DNA of 64,000 bases, from NCBI RefSeq assembly GCF_051401765.1, contig NW_027480449.1, positions 4,588,001 to 4,652,000 of the forward strand, read 5' to 3'. Origin of the DNA: Calliopsis andreniformis. Lineage: Eukaryota; Arthropoda; Insecta; Hymenoptera; Andrenidae. A model generated the notes under the pieces. It searched no databases. It had not been told where the DNA came from and worked only from the letters and a program-made list of their open reading frames with translations. A program made the translations under genes and the position numbers. How positions within the stretch are numbered: position 1 is the stretch's first letter; each line of letters begins with the position of its first letter. This document shows, piece after piece, positions 11,076 through 23,966 of the stretch.

Positions 11076-11529
11076 GAAGATTGAGGATTCAGGATTGAGG
11101 ATACAGAATTGTGGTTTGAGGACTGAGGATTGAAGATTGAAGATTCAGTATTGGGGGTTGAGGATTGAGGATTGAGGATGGAGGATTGAGGATGAGGGCT
11201 GAGGGTTGAAGGTTGAGGTCTGAGGACTCAGGTCTAAGGATTGAGGATTGAGAATTGAGGATCGAGGATTGAGGATTGAAGATTGAGGATGGGGTATTGA
11301 GGATTGAAGAATGAGGATGGAGGATGGGCGATTGAGGATTGAGGATTGAAGATTGAGTATTCAGGATTGGAAATTGACGATTGAGGATTGAGGATTGAGC
11401 ATCGAGGATTGAGGATTGAGGATTGAGGATTGAGGATTGAAGATTGAGTATTGTGGATTGAAGATTGAGGATTGAGGATTGAGGATTGAGGATTGAGGAT
11501 TGAGGATTGAGAATTGAAGATTGAGGATT

Positions 11530-11683
11530 GGGGACTGAGTGTTGAGGGTTGAGTGATGAGGATTGATGTTTGTGGATAGAGATTTGAAGATTGCAGATTG
11601 AGTATTGAGTATTGAAACCTCTGAATTGAGGATATTCTATTGAGGATTGAGGATTGACAACTGATTGTTGAGGACTGAGGGCT
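11530..11683 (+). repeat. Island 11, class epsilon
   Basis: Class epsilon. The next island is 3.8 kb away, one of the longest island-free intervals. Confidence 0.92.
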
Positions 11684-12131
11684 GAAGATTGAGGATTCAG
11701 TGTTGAGGATTCAGAATTGAGGTTTGAGGACAGAGGATTGAGGATTGATGATTGAGGATTGAGGATTGAGGATTGAGGATTGAAGATTCAGTATTGAGGA
11801 TTGAAGATTGAGGATTGAGGTTTGAGGATTGAGGATTGAGTATTGAGGATTCAGGGTTGAGGATTCAGGATTGAGGATTCAGGATTGTGGTTCGAGGACA
11901 GAGGATTGAGGCTTGAGGATTGAGCATTGAGGATTGAGGATTGAGGATTGAGGATTGAGGATTGAGGATTGAACACTGAGGATTGAGGATTGAAGATTGA
12001 GTATTGAGGATTGAAGATTGAGGATTGAGGATTGACGATTGAGGATTGAGGATTGAGGATTGATGTTTGAGGTCTGAGGATTGGGGATAGAGGATTGAGA
12101 ATTGAGGATTGAGGATTGAGGATTGAGGATT

Positions 12132-13120
12132 CAGGATTGAGGATTCAGGATTGAGGATTCAGGATTGTGGTTCGAGGACAGAGGACTGAGGCTTGAGGAT
12201 TGAGGATTGAGGATTGAGGATTGAGGATTGAGGATTGAGGATTTAAGATTGAGGATTGGGTATTGAGGATTGAACAATGAGGATTGAGGATTGAGGATTG
12301 AGGATTGAGGACTGAAGATTGAATATTGATGATTGAAGATTGAGGATTGGGGATTGAGGGATGTGGATTGGGGACCAGGACTGAGGGTTGAATATTGACG
12401 TTTGAGGTCAGAGGATTTAGGATTGAGGATTGAGAATTGAGGATTGAGGATTGAGGATTGAGGATTCAGGATTGAGGATTCAGGATTGAGGATTCAGGAT
12501 TGTGGGTCGAGGACAGAGGACTGAGGCTTGAGGATTGAGGATTGAGGATTGAGGATCGAGGATTGAGGATTGAGGATTTAAGATTGAGGATTGGGTATTG
12601 AGGATTGAACAATGAGGATTGAGGATTGAGGATTGAGGATTGAGGACTGAAGATTGAATATTGATGATTGAAGATTGAGGATTGGGGATTGAGGGATGTG
12701 GATTGGGGACCAGGACTGAGGGTTGAATATTGACGTTTGAGGTCAGAGGATTTAGGATTGAGGATTGAGAATTGAGGATTGAGGATTGAGGATTGAGGAT
12801 TCAGGATTGAGGATTCAGGATTGAGGATTCAGGATTGTGGGTCGAGGACAGAGGACTGAGGCTTGAGGATTGAGGATCGAGGATTGAGGATTGAGGATTT
12901 AAGATTGAGGATTGGGTATTGAGGATTGAACAATGAGGATTGAGGATTGAGGATTGAGGATTGAGGACTGAAGATTGAATATTGATGATTGAAGATTGAG
13001 GATTGGGGATTGAGGGATGTGGATTGGGGACCAGGACTGAGGGTTGAATATTGACGTTTGAGGTCTGAGGATTGAGGATTGAGGATTGAGAATTGAGGAT
13101 TGAGGATTGAGGATTGAGGA
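12132..13120 (+). repeat. Triplicated 335-bp ladder unit
   Basis: Ladder markers at 12172, 12507 and 12842 are each 335 bp apart. Each unit contains the ladder, a TTTAAG variant, and one GGGGACC-AGGACT 6-mer step, which explains why the length is 48 units minus one base. The third copy lacks two heptamers after its marker and ends without a new ladder. Pairs with the same 335-bp spacing occur at 5996/6331, 20736/21071 and 24007/24342. Confidence 0.93.
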
Positions 13121-15366
13121 TTGAGGATTGAGGATTGAGGATTGAGGACTGAGGATTGAAGATTGAGGATTGAGGATTGAGGATTAAAGGTTGAGCATTG
13201 AGGATTGAAGATTGAGGATTGAAGATTGAGGATTGATGATTGAGGATTGAGGATTGAGGATTGAGGATTGAGGACTGAATATTGAAGATTGAGAATTGGT
13301 GATTGAGGATTGAGTATTGAGGATTGAGGATAGAGTATTGGGGATTGCGGATTGAACATTGAGGATTGAGGAATGAGGATTGAGGATTGAGGATTGTGGA
13401 TTGAGGATTGAGGATTGAGGATTGAGGATTGAGGATTGAGGATTGAAGATTGAATATTGATGATTGAAAGTTGAGGATTGAGGATTGAGGGTTGTGGATT
13501 AAGGACGAGGACTGAGGGTTGAGTATTAATGTTTGAGAACTGAGGATTGAGGATAGAGGATTGAGAATTGAGGATTGAGGATTGAGGATTGAGGATTGAG
13601 GAATGAAGATTGAGGATTGGGTATTGCGGATTGAATATTGAGGGTTGAGGATTGAGGATTGAGGATTCAGGATTGAGGATTCACGATTGAGGATTCAGGA
13701 TTCTGGTTCGAGGACAGAGGATTGAGGCTTCAGGATTGAGGATTGAGGATTGAGGATTGAGGATTGAGGATTGAGGATTTAAGATTGAGGATTGGGTATT
13801 GAGGATTGAACATTGAGGATTGAGGATTGAGGATTGAGGATTGAGTATTGGGGATTGCGGATTGAAAATTGAGGATTGAGGATTGAGGATTGAGGACTGA
13901 AGATTGAATATTAATGATTGAAGATTGATGATTGAGGATTGAGAGTTGTGGATTGAGGACGAGGACTGAGGGTTGAGTATTGATGTCTGAGGTCTGAGGA
14001 TTGAGGATTGAGGATTGAGAATTGAGGATTGAGGATTGAGGACTGAAGATTGAGAATTGGGTATTGAGGATTGAAGAATGAGGATTGAGGATTGAGGATT
14101 GAGGATTGAGGATTGAGGATTGAGGACTGAGGATTGAAGATTGAAGATTGAGTATTGAGGATTGAAGATTGAGGATTGAGGATTGAGGATTGAGGATTGA
14201 GGATTGAGGACTGAGGATTGAGGATTGAGGATTGAGGATTGAGGATTGAGGATTGAGGATTGAAGATTGAGTATTGAGGATTGAAGATTGAGTATTGAGG
14301 ATTGAGGATTGAGGATTGAGGATTGAGGATTGAGGATTGAGGATTGAGGACTGAGGATTGAAGATTGAGGATTGAGGATTGAGGATTAAAGGTTGAGCAT
14401 TGAGGATTGAAGATTGAGGATTGAAGATTGAGGATTGATGATTGAGGATTGAGGATTGAGGATTGAGGATTGAGGACTGAATATTGAAGATTGAGAATTG
14501 GTGATTGAGGATTGAGTATTGAGGATTGAGGATAGAGTATTGGGGATTGCGGATTGAACATTGAGGATTGAGGATTGAGGATTGAGGATTGAGGATTGTG
14601 GATTGAGGATTGAGGATTGAGGATTGAAGATTGAGGATTGGGTATTGCGGATTGAATATTGAGGGTTGAGGATTGAGGATTGAGGATTCAGGATTGAGGA
14701 TTCAGGATTGAGGATTCAGGATTCTGGTTCGAGGACAGAGGATTGAGGCTTTAGGATTGAGGATTGAGGATTGAGGATTGAGGATTTAAGATTGAGGATT
14801 GGGTATTGAGGATTGAACATTGAGGATTGAGGATTGAGGATTGAGGATTGAGTATTGGGGATTGCGGATTGAACATTGAGGATTGAAGATTGAGTATTGA
14901 GGATTGAAGATTGAGGATTGTGGATTGAGGATTGAGGATTGAGTAATGAAGACTGAGGATTGGGGATTGAGGATTGACGATTGAGGATTGCGTATTGAGG
15001 ATTGAGAATTGAGGATTGAGGATTGAAGATTGAGTATTGAGGATTGAAGGTTGGGAATTGAGGATTGAGGATTGAGGATTGAAGATGAGGGCTGAGGGTT
15101 GAGGATTGAGGTTTGAGGTCTGAGGATTGAGGATTGAGGATTGAGAGTTGAGGATTGAGGGTTGAGGATTGACGATTGAGCATTGGGTATTGAGGATTGA
15201 AGAATGAGCATTGAGGATTGAGGATTGAGGATTGAGGATTGAAGATTGAGGATTGAGGATTGAGGTTTGAGGATTGAAGATTGAGTATTGAGGGCTGAAG
15301 ATTGAGGATTGAGGATTGAGGATTGAGGATTGAGGATTGAGGATTGACGATTGAAGATTGAGGATT
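13121..15366 (+). repeat. Island-free heptamer array with two CTGGTTC markers
   Basis: Only heptamer variants are seen, with ladder markers at 13708 and 14729 in the CTGGTTC form. Related to about 24.6-27.0 kb, where the equivalent markers are at 25215 and 26354 (spacing 1139 bp against 1021 bp here). Open minus frames at 13911-14561, 14716-15183 and 14786-15211 reflect the repeat. No gene is seen. Confidence 0.83.
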
Positions 15367-15520
15367 GGGGACTGAGAGTTGATGGTTGAGTGATGAGAAT
15401 TGATGTTTGTGGATAGAGATATGAAGGTTGCAGATTGAGTATTGCGTATGGAAAACTCTGAACTGAGGATAATCTAGTGAGGATTGAGGATTGACAACTG
15501 ATTGTTGAGGACTGAGGGCT
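15367..15520 (+). repeat. Island 12, class beta (subtype 2)
   Basis: Beta subtype 2: H9 GAAGGTT, H14 CTGAACT, H16 ATCTAGT. The only other subtype 2 island is at 27041. Confidence 0.92.
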
Positions 15521-18313
15521 GAAGATTGAGGATTCAGGATTGAGGATTCAGGACTGTGGTATGAGGACTGTGGATTGAGGATTGAGGATTGGGGATTGAA
15601 GATTGAGGATCGAGGATTGAAGATTGAAGATTGGGTATTGAGGATTGAACATTGAGTATTGAGGATTGAGGATTGAGGATTGAGGATTGAGGATTGAAGA
15701 TTGAATATTGATGATTGAAGGTTGAGGATTGAGGATTGAGGGTTATGGATTCAGGACGAGGACTGAGGGTTGAGTATTGATGTTTGAGGTCTGAGGATTG
15801 AGGATAGAGGATAGAGAATTGAGGATTGGGGATTGAGGATTGAAGATTGAGGATTGGGTATTGAGGATTGAAGAATGAGGACTGAGGATTGAGGATTGAG
15901 GATTGAGGATTGAAGATTGAGTATTGAGGATTGAAGATTGAGGATTGAGGATTGAGGATTGAGGATTGAGGATTGAAGATTGAGGATTGATGATTGAGGA
16001 TTGAGGATTGAAGATTGAGTATTGAGGATTGAAGATTGAGGATTGAGGATTGAGGATTGAGGATTGAGGATTGAGGATTGAGGATTGAGGATTGATGTTT
16101 GAGGTCTGAGGATTGAGGATAGAGGATTGAGAATTGAGGATTGAGGATTGAGGATTGAGGATTGAGGATTTAAGATTGAGGATTGGGTATTGAGGATTGA
16201 ACATTGAGGATTGAGGATTGAGGATTGAGGATTGAGGACTGAGGATTGAATATTGATGATTGAAGATTGAGGATTGGGGATTGAGGGATGTGAATTGGGG
16301 ACCAGGACTGAGGGTTGAATATTGACGTTTGAGGTCTGAGGATTGAGGATTGAGGATTGAGAATTGAGGATTGAGGATTGAGGATTGAAGATTGAGGATT
16401 GGGTATTGAAGATTGAAGAATGAGGATTGAGGATTGAGGATTGAGGCCTGAGGATTGAGAATTGAGAACTGAGGATGAGGACTGAGGGCTGAGGGTTGAG
16501 GTTTGAGGAATGAGGATTGGGGGTTGAGGATTGAGGATTGAGGATTGAGGATTGAGGATTGAGTACTGAAGATTGTGTATTGATGACTGAGGATTGAGGA
16601 TTGAGGATTGTGGATTGAGGGTTGAGGATTGAGGATTGAAGATTGAGTATTGAGGATTGAAGATTGAGGATTGAGTATTGAGGATCGAGGATTGAGCATG
16701 AGGGCTGAGGGTTGAGGATTGAGGTTTGAGGGTTGAGGGTTGAGGATTGAGGATTGAGGATTCAGGTTTGAGGATTCAGGATTGAGGATTCAGGATTGTG
16801 GTTCGAGGACAGAGGATTGATGCTTGAGGATTGAGTATTGAGGATTGAGGATTGAGGATTGAGGATTGAGGATTGAGGATTTAAGATTGAGGATTGGGTA
16901 TTGAGGATTGAACAATGAGGATTGAGGATTGAGGGTTGAGGATTGAGGACTGAAGATTGAATATTGATGATTGAAGATTGAGGATTGGGGATTGAGGGAT
17001 GTGGATTGGGGACCAGGACTGAGGGTTGAATATTGACGTCTGAGGTCTGAGGATTGAGGATTGAGGATTGAGAATTGAGGATTGTGGATTGAGGATTGAG
17101 GATTGAGGATTGAGGATTAAGGATTGAGGACTGAGGATTGAAGATTGAGGATTGAGGATTGAGGATTGAGGATTGAGGATTGAGGATTGAGGGTTGAGTA
17201 TTGAAGATTGAGGATTGATGATTGAGGATGGAGGATTGAGGATTGAGGATTGAGTGTTGGGGATTGAGGATTGAAGATTGAGGATTTGTTGTTGAGGATT
17301 GAAGAATGAGGATTGAGGATTGAGGATTGAGGATTGAGGATTCAGGATTGAAGATTGAGTATTGAGGATTAAAGATTGAGGATTGAGGATTGGGGATTGA
17401 GGATTGAGGATTGAGGATTGACAACTGATTGTTGAGAACTGAGGGCTGAAGATTGAGGATTCAGGATAGAGGATTCAGAATTGAGGTTTGAGGACTGAGG
17501 ATTGAGGATTGAGGATTAAAGATTGAATATTGATGATCGAAGATTGAGGATAGAGGATTGAGGGTTGTGTATTGAGGACGAGGACTGAGGGTTGAGTATT
17601 GATGTCTGAGGTCTGAGGATTGAGGATTGAGGATTGAGAATAGAGGATTGAGGATTGAGGAATGAAGATTGAGGATTTGGTGTTGAGGATTGAAGAATCA
17701 GGATTGAGGATTGAGGATTGAGGATTGAGGATTGAAGATTGAGTATTGAGGATTGAAGATTGAGGATCGAGGATTGAGGATTGAGGATTGAGGATTGAGG
17801 ATTGAGGATTGAAGATTGAGTATTGATGATTGAATATTGAGGATTGAGGATTGAGGATTTTGGATTGAGGATTGAGGATTGAGGATTGAGTATTGAAGAT
17901 TGAGGATTGGGGATTGAGGACTGACGATTGAGGATTGAGTATTGAGGATTGAGAATTGAGGATTGAGGATTGAAGATTGAGTATTGAGGATTGAAGATTG
18001 GGAATTGAGGATTGAGGATTGAGGATTGAAGATGAGGGCTGAGGGTTGAGGATTGAGGTTTGAGGACTGAGGATTGAGGATTGAGGATTGAGAGTTGAGG
18101 ATTGAGGGTTGAGGATTGAAGATTGAGGATTGGGTGTTGATGATTGAAGAATGAGCATTGACGATTGAGGATTGAGGATTGAGGATTGAAGATTGAGGAT
18201 CTAGGATTGAGGTTTGAGGATTGAAGATTGAGTATTGAGGGTTGAAGATTGATGATTGAGGATTGAGGATTGAGGATTGAGGATTGAGTATTGACGATTG
18301 AAGATTGAGGATT
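15521..18313 (+). repeat. Heptamer array between islands 12 and 13
   Basis: Heptamer variants only, with a ladder marker at 16803. The 16.1-16.7 kb part resembles the interior of a gamma cassette (GGGGACC step, GAGGCCT, GGGGGTT) but has no gamma island. It joins the next ladder instead. The 17.4-18.3 kb part matches 1.4-2.3 kb. The minus frame 15743-16699 is open for 318 codons because of the repeat. No gene is seen. Confidence 0.82.
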
Positions 18314-18467
18314 GGGGACTGAGAGATGATGATTGAGTGATGAGAATTGATGTTTGTGGATAGAGATATGAAGAGTGCAGATTGAGTATTGCGTATGGAA
18401 AACTCTGATCTGAGGATACTCTAGTGAGGATTGAGAATTGACAACTGAGTGTTGAGGACTGAGGGCT
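18314..18467 (+). repeat. Island 13, class beta (subtype 1)
   Basis: Shares H9 GAAGAGT, H14 CTGATCT and H20 GAGTGTT with the island at 2323, and has H2 GAGAGAT. Together with flanking variants this marks a roughly 16-kb displaced copy. Confidence 0.92.
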
Positions 18468-18858
18468 GAAGATTGAGGATTCAGGATTGAGGATTCAGGA
18501 CTGTGGTTTGAGGACTGTGGATTGAGGGTTGAGGATTGGGGATTGAGGATTGAGGATCGAGGATTGAAGATTAAAGATAGGGTATTGAGGATTGAACATT
18601 GAGTATTGAGGATTGAGGATTGAGGATTGAGGATTGAAGATTGAATATAGATGACTGAAGGTTGAGGATTGAGGATTGAGGGTTATGGATTCAGGACGAG
18701 GACGGAGGGTTGAGTATTGATGTTTGAGGTCTGAGGATTGAGGATTGAGGATTGAGGATTGAGCATTGAGGATTGATGTTTGAGGTCTGAGGATTGAGGA
18801 TAGAGGATTGAGAATTGAGGATTGAGGATTGAGGATTGAGGACTGAGGATTGAGGATT
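18468..18858 (+). repeat. Heptamer array after island 13
   Basis: Matches the start of 2477-3028 and then shows a 161-bp (23-heptamer) contraction near 18740-18780. No gene is seen. Confidence 0.8.
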
Positions 18859-19793
18859 CAGGATTGAGGATTCAGGATTGAGGATTCAGGATTGTGGTTC
18901 GAGGACAGAGGATTGAGGCTTGAGGATTGAGGATTGAGGATTGAGGATTGAGGATTGAGGATTTAAGATTGAGGATTGGGTATTGAGGATTGAACATTGA
19001 GGATTGAGGATTGAGGATTGAGGATTGAGGACTGAAGATTGAATATTGATGATTGAAGATTGAGGATTGGGGATTGAGGGATGTGGATTGGGGACCAGGA
19101 CTGAGGGTTGAATATTGACGTTTGAGGTCTGAGGATTGAGGATTGAGGATTGAGAATTGAGGATTGAGGATTGAGGATTGAAGATTGAGGATTGGGTATT
19201 GAGGATTGAAGAATGAGGATTGAGGATTGTGGATTGAGGCCTGAGGATTGAGAATTGAGAACTGAGGATGAGGACTGAGGGCTGAGGGTTGAGGTTTGAG
19301 GAATGAGGATTGGGGGTTGAGGATTGAGGATTGAGGATTGAGGATTGAGGATTGAGTACTGAAGATTGAGTATTGATGACTGAGGATTGAGGATTGAGGA
19401 TTGTGTATTGAGGGTTGAGGATTGAGGATTGAAGATTGAGTATTGAGGATTGAAGATTGAGGATTGAGTATAGAGGATCGAGGATTGAGAATGAGGGCTG
19501 AGGGTTGAGGATTGAGGTTTGAGGATTGAGGACTGAGGATTGAGGATTGATGATTGAGTATTGAGGATTGAAGATTGAGGATTGAGGATTGAGGATTGAG
19601 GATTGAGTATTGAGGATTGAGGATTGAAAATTGAGGACTGGGGACTGTGTGTTGAGGGTTGAGTGATGAGAATTGGCGTTTGTGCATAGAGATTTAAAGA
19701 TTGCAGATTGAGTATTGAGTATTGAAAACTGTGAATTGATGATATTCCATTGAGGATTGAGAATTGACAAGTGATTGTTGAGGACTGAGGTCT
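18859..19793 (+). repeat. Gamma cassette copy 2
   Basis: Full-length ladder-to-gamma block with 778-bp spacing. Two overlapping minus frames (18872-19687 and 18886-19770) are open and end 14 bp apart on two rungs of the ladder. This 14-bp stagger is repeated at every gamma cassette where both frames were seen. Confidence 0.9.
19640..19793 (+). repeat. Island 14, class gamma (subtype 1)
   Basis: Same diagnostic units as island 3 (H6 GGCGTTT, H7 GTGCATA, H19 GACAAGT). Confidence 0.92.
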
Positions 19794-20541
19794 GAAGATT
19801 GAGGATTCAGGATTGATGATCCAGGATTGAGGTTTGAGGACTGAGGATTGAGGATAGAGGATTGAGGATTGAGGATTGAGGATTGAGTATTGAGGATTGA
19901 GGATTGAAGATTGAGGATTGGGTTTTGCGGACTGAACATTGAGGATTGAGGATTGAGGATTGAGGACAGAAGATTGAGTATTGATGATTGAAGATTGATG
20001 ATTGAGGATTGAGGGTTATGGATTGAGGACGAGGACTGAGGGTTGAGTATTGATGTCCGAGGTCTGAGGATTGAGGATTGAGGATTGAGAATTGAGGATT
20101 GAGGATTGAGGATTGAAGATTGAGGATTGGGTATTGAGGATTGAAGAATGAGAACTGAGGATTGAGGATTGAGGATTGAGGATTGAAGATTGAGTATTGA
20201 GGATTGAAGATTGAGGATTGAGGATTGAGGATTGAGGATTGAGGATTGAGGATTGAGGATTGAGGATTGCGGATTGAAGATTGAGGATTGAGGATTGAGG
20301 ATTAAACGTTCAGTATTGAGGATTGAAGATTGAGGATTGATGATTGAGGGTTGAGGATTGAGGATTGAGGATTGAGGATTGAGTATTGAAGATTGAGGAT
20401 TGATGATTGAGGATTGAGGATTGAGGATTGAGGATTGAGTATTGGCGATTGAGGATTGAAGATTGAGGATTGAGGATTGAGGATTAATGATTGAGTATTG
20501 AGGATTGAAGATTGAGAATTGAGAATTGAGGATTAAACATT
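19794..20541 (+). repeat. Heptamer array between islands 14 and 15
   Basis: Heptamer variants only. A GGGTTTTGCGG variant near 19920 also occurs near 44560, 52105 and 54367, always after a gamma subtype 1 island. No gene is seen. Confidence 0.82.
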
Positions 20542-20695
20542 GAGGACTGAGTGTTGAGGGTTGAGTGATGAGAATTGATGTTTGTGGATAGAGATTTGAA
20601 GATTGCAGATTGGTTGTTGAGTATTGAAAACTGTGAATTGAGGATATTCTATTGGGGATTGAGGATTGACAACTGATTCTTGAGGACTGAGGGCT
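20542..20695 (+). repeat. Island 15, class delta
   Basis: Class delta, but followed directly by a 335-bp ladder pair (20736/21071) instead of an epsilon island. Confidence 0.92.
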
Positions 20696-22336
20696 GAAGA
20701 TTGAGGATTCAGGATTGAGGATTCAGGATTGTGGTTCGAGGACAGAGGACTGAGGCTTGAGGATTGAGGATTGAGGATTGAGGATTGAGGATTGAGGATT
20801 GAGGATTTAAGATTGAGGATTGGGTATTGAGGATTGAACAATGAGGATTGAGGATTGAGGATTGAGGATTGAGGACTGAAGATTGAATATTGATGATTGA
20901 AGATTGAGGATTGGGGATTGAGGGATGTGGATTGGGGACCAGGACTGAGGGTTGAATATTGACGTTTGAGGTCTGAGGATTTAGGATTGAGGATTGAGAA
21001 TTGAGGATTGAGGATTGAGGATTGAGGATTCAGGATTGAGGATTCAGGATTGAGGATTCAGGATTGTGGGTCGAGGACAGAGGACTGAGGCTTGAGGATT
21101 GAGGATTGAGGATTGAGGATCGAGGATTGAGGATTCAGGATTTAAGATTGAGGATTGGGTATTGAGGATTGAACAATGAGGATTGAGGATTGAGGATTGA
21201 GGATTGAGGACTGAAGATTGAATATTGATGATTGAAGATTGAGGATTGGGGATTGAGGGATGTGGATTGGGGACCAGGACTGAGGGTTGAATATTGACGT
21301 TTGAGGTCTGAGGATTGAGGATTGAGGATTGAGAATTGAGGATTGAGGATTGAGGATTGAGGATTGAGGATTGAGGATTGAGGATTGAGGACTGAGGATT
21401 GAAGATTGAGGATTGAGGATTGAGGATTAAAGGTTGAGCATTGAGGATTGAAGATTGAGGATTGAAGATTGAGGATTGATGATTGAGGATTGAGGATTGA
21501 GGATTGAGGATTGAGGACTGAATATTGAAGATTGAGAATTGGTGATTGAGGATTGAGTATTGAGGATTGAGGATAGAGTATTGGGGATTGCGGATTGAAC
21601 ATTGAGGATTGAGGATTGAGGATTGAGGATTGAGGATTGTGGATTGAGGATTGAGGATTGAGGATTGAGGATTGAGGATTGAAGATTGAATATTGATGAT
21701 TGAAGGTTGAGGATTGAGGATTGAGGGTTGTGGATTAAGGACGAGGACTGAGGGTTGAGTATTAATGTTTGAGAACTGAGGATTGAGGATAGAGGATTGA
21801 GAATTGAGGATTGAGGATTGAGGATTGAGGATTGAGGAATGAAGATTGAGGATTGGGTATTGCGGATTGAATATTGAGGGTTGAGGATTGAGGATTGAGG
21901 ATTCAGGATTGAGGATTCAGGATTGAGGATTCAGGATTCTGGTTCGAGGACAGAGGATTGAGGCTTCAGGATTGAGGATTGAGGATTGAGGATTGAGGAT
22001 TGAGGATTGAGGATTTAAGATTGAGGATTGGGTATTGAGGATTGAACATTGAGGATTGAGGATTGAGTATTGGGGATTGCGGATTGAACATTGAGGATTG
22101 AGGATTGAGGATTGAGGACTGAAGATTGAATATTAATGATTGAAGATTGATGATTGAGGATTGAGAGTTGTGGATTGAGGACGAGGACTGAGGGTTGAGT
22201 ATTGATGTCTGAGGTCTGAGGATTGAGGATTGAGGATTGAGAATTGAGGATTGAGGATTGAGGACTGAAGATTGAGAATTGGGTATTGAGGATTGAAGAA
22301 TGAGGATTGAGGATTGAGGATTGAGGATTGAGGATT
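20696..22336 (+). repeat. 3271-bp-offset duplication, left copy
   Basis: Markers at 20736, 21071 and 21944 recur exactly 3271 bp later at 24007, 24342 and 25215, and the minus frame 21135-21602 recurs identically at 24406-24873. The interval equals 468 units including five 6-mers. Homology ends near 22336, where this copy passes into a delta-type segment. Confidence 0.9.
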
Positions 22337-22763
22337 GAAGATTGAGGATTGGGTATTGAGGATTGAAGAATGAGAACTGAGGATTGAGGATTGAGGATTG
22401 AGGATTGAAGATTGAGTATTGAGGATTGAAGATTGAGGATTGAGGATTGAGGATTGAGGATTGAGGATTGAGGATTGAGGATTGAGGATTGCGGATTGAA
22501 GATTGAGGATTGAGGATTGAGGATTAAACGTTCAGTATTGAGGATTGAAGATTGAGGATTGATGATTGAGGGTTGAGGATTGAGGATTGAGGATTGAGGA
22601 TTGAGTATTGAAGATTGAGGATTGATGATTGAGGATTGAGGATTGAGGATTGAGGATTGAGTATTGGCGATTGAGGATTGAAGATTGAGGATTGAGGATT
22701 GAGGATTAATGATTGAGTATTGAGGATTGAAGATTGAGAATTGAGGATTGAGGATTAAACATT

Positions 22764-22917
22764 GAGGACTGAGTGTTGAGGGTTGAGTGATGAGAATTGA
22801 TGTTTGTGGATAGAGATTTGAAGATTGCAGATTGGTTCTTGAGTATTGAAAACTGTGAATTGAGGATATTCTATTGGGGATTGAGGATTGACAACTGATT
22901 CTTGAGGACTGAGGGCT
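22764..22917 (+). repeat. Island 16, class delta
   Basis: Class delta with a private H11 GGTTCTT. Confidence 0.92.
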
Positions 22918-23364
22918 GAAGATTGAGGATTCAGGATTGAGGATTCAGAATTGTGGTTTGAGGACTGAGGATTGAAGATTGAAGATTCAGTATTGTGGGT
23001 TGAGGATTGAGGATTGAGGATGGAGGATTGAGGATGAGGGCTGAGGGTTGAAGGTTGAGGTCTGAGGACTCAGGACTGAGAATTGAGGATTGAGAATTGA
23101 GGATCGAGGATTGAGGATTGAAGATTGAGGATGGGGTATTGAGGATTGAAGAATGAGGATGGAGGATGGGCGATTGAGGATTGAGGATTGAAGATTGAGT
23201 ATTCAGGATTGGAAGTTGACCATTGAGGATTGAGGATTGAGCATCGAGGATTGAGGATTGAGGATTGAGGATTGAAGATTGAGTATTGTGGATTGAAGAT
23301 TGAGGATTGAGGATTGAGGATTGAGGATTGAGGATTGAGGATTGAGAATTGAAGATTGAGGATT

Positions 23365-23518
23365 GGGGACTGAGTGTTGAGGGTTGAGTGATGAGGATTG
23401 ATGTTTGTGGATAGAGATTTGAAGATTGCAGATTGAGTATTGAGTATTGAAACCTCTGAATTGAGGATATTCTATTGAGGATTGAGGATTGACAACTGAT
23501 TGTTGAGGACTGAGGGCT
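23365..23518 (+). repeat. Island 17, class epsilon
   Basis: 601 bp after island 16, the only epsilon outside the 4.7-11.7 kb HOR block. Confidence 0.92.
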
Positions 23519-23966
23519 GAAGATTGAGGATTCAGTGTTGAGGATTCAGAATTTAGGTTTGAGGACAGAGGATTGAGGATTGATGATTGAGGATTGAGGA
23601 TTGAGGATTGAGGATTGAAGATTCAGTATTTAGGATTGAAGATTGAGGATTGAGGTTTGAGGATTGAGGATTGAGTATTGAGGATTCAGGGTTGAGGATT
23701 CAGGATTGAGGATTCAGGATTGTGGTTCGAGGACAGAGGATTGAAGCTTGAGGATTGAGCATTGAGGATTGAGGATTGAGGATTGAGGATTGAGGATTGA
23801 GGATTGAACATTGAGGATTGAGGATTGAAGATTGAGTATTGAGGATTGAAGATTGAGGATTGAGGATTGACGATTGAGGATTGAGGATTGAGGATTGATG
23901 TTTGAGGTCTGAGGATTGGGGATAGAGGATTGAGAATTGAGGATTGAGGATTGAGGATTGAGGATT

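Larger units (their letters stand above)
10922..12131 (+). repeat. Delta/epsilon HOR copy 4 (partial)
   Basis: The delta-to-epsilon distance is 608 bp, one heptamer more than in the other copies; the extra unit lies near 11430, where copies 2 and 3 have GATAGAAG. The marker pair 11892/12172 is 280 bp apart, so the 217-bp block is present as in copy 1. The copy then runs into the 335-bp tandem instead of another delta island. Confidence 0.9.
22337..23966 (+). repeat. Heptamer array with delta and epsilon islands
   Basis: Continues the structure seen before HOR copy 4, displaced by about 11.84 kb (10959 to 22801; 11567 to 23402). A ladder marker lies at 23727, and 280 bp later is the marker at 24007. 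No gene is seen. Confidence 0.85.
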
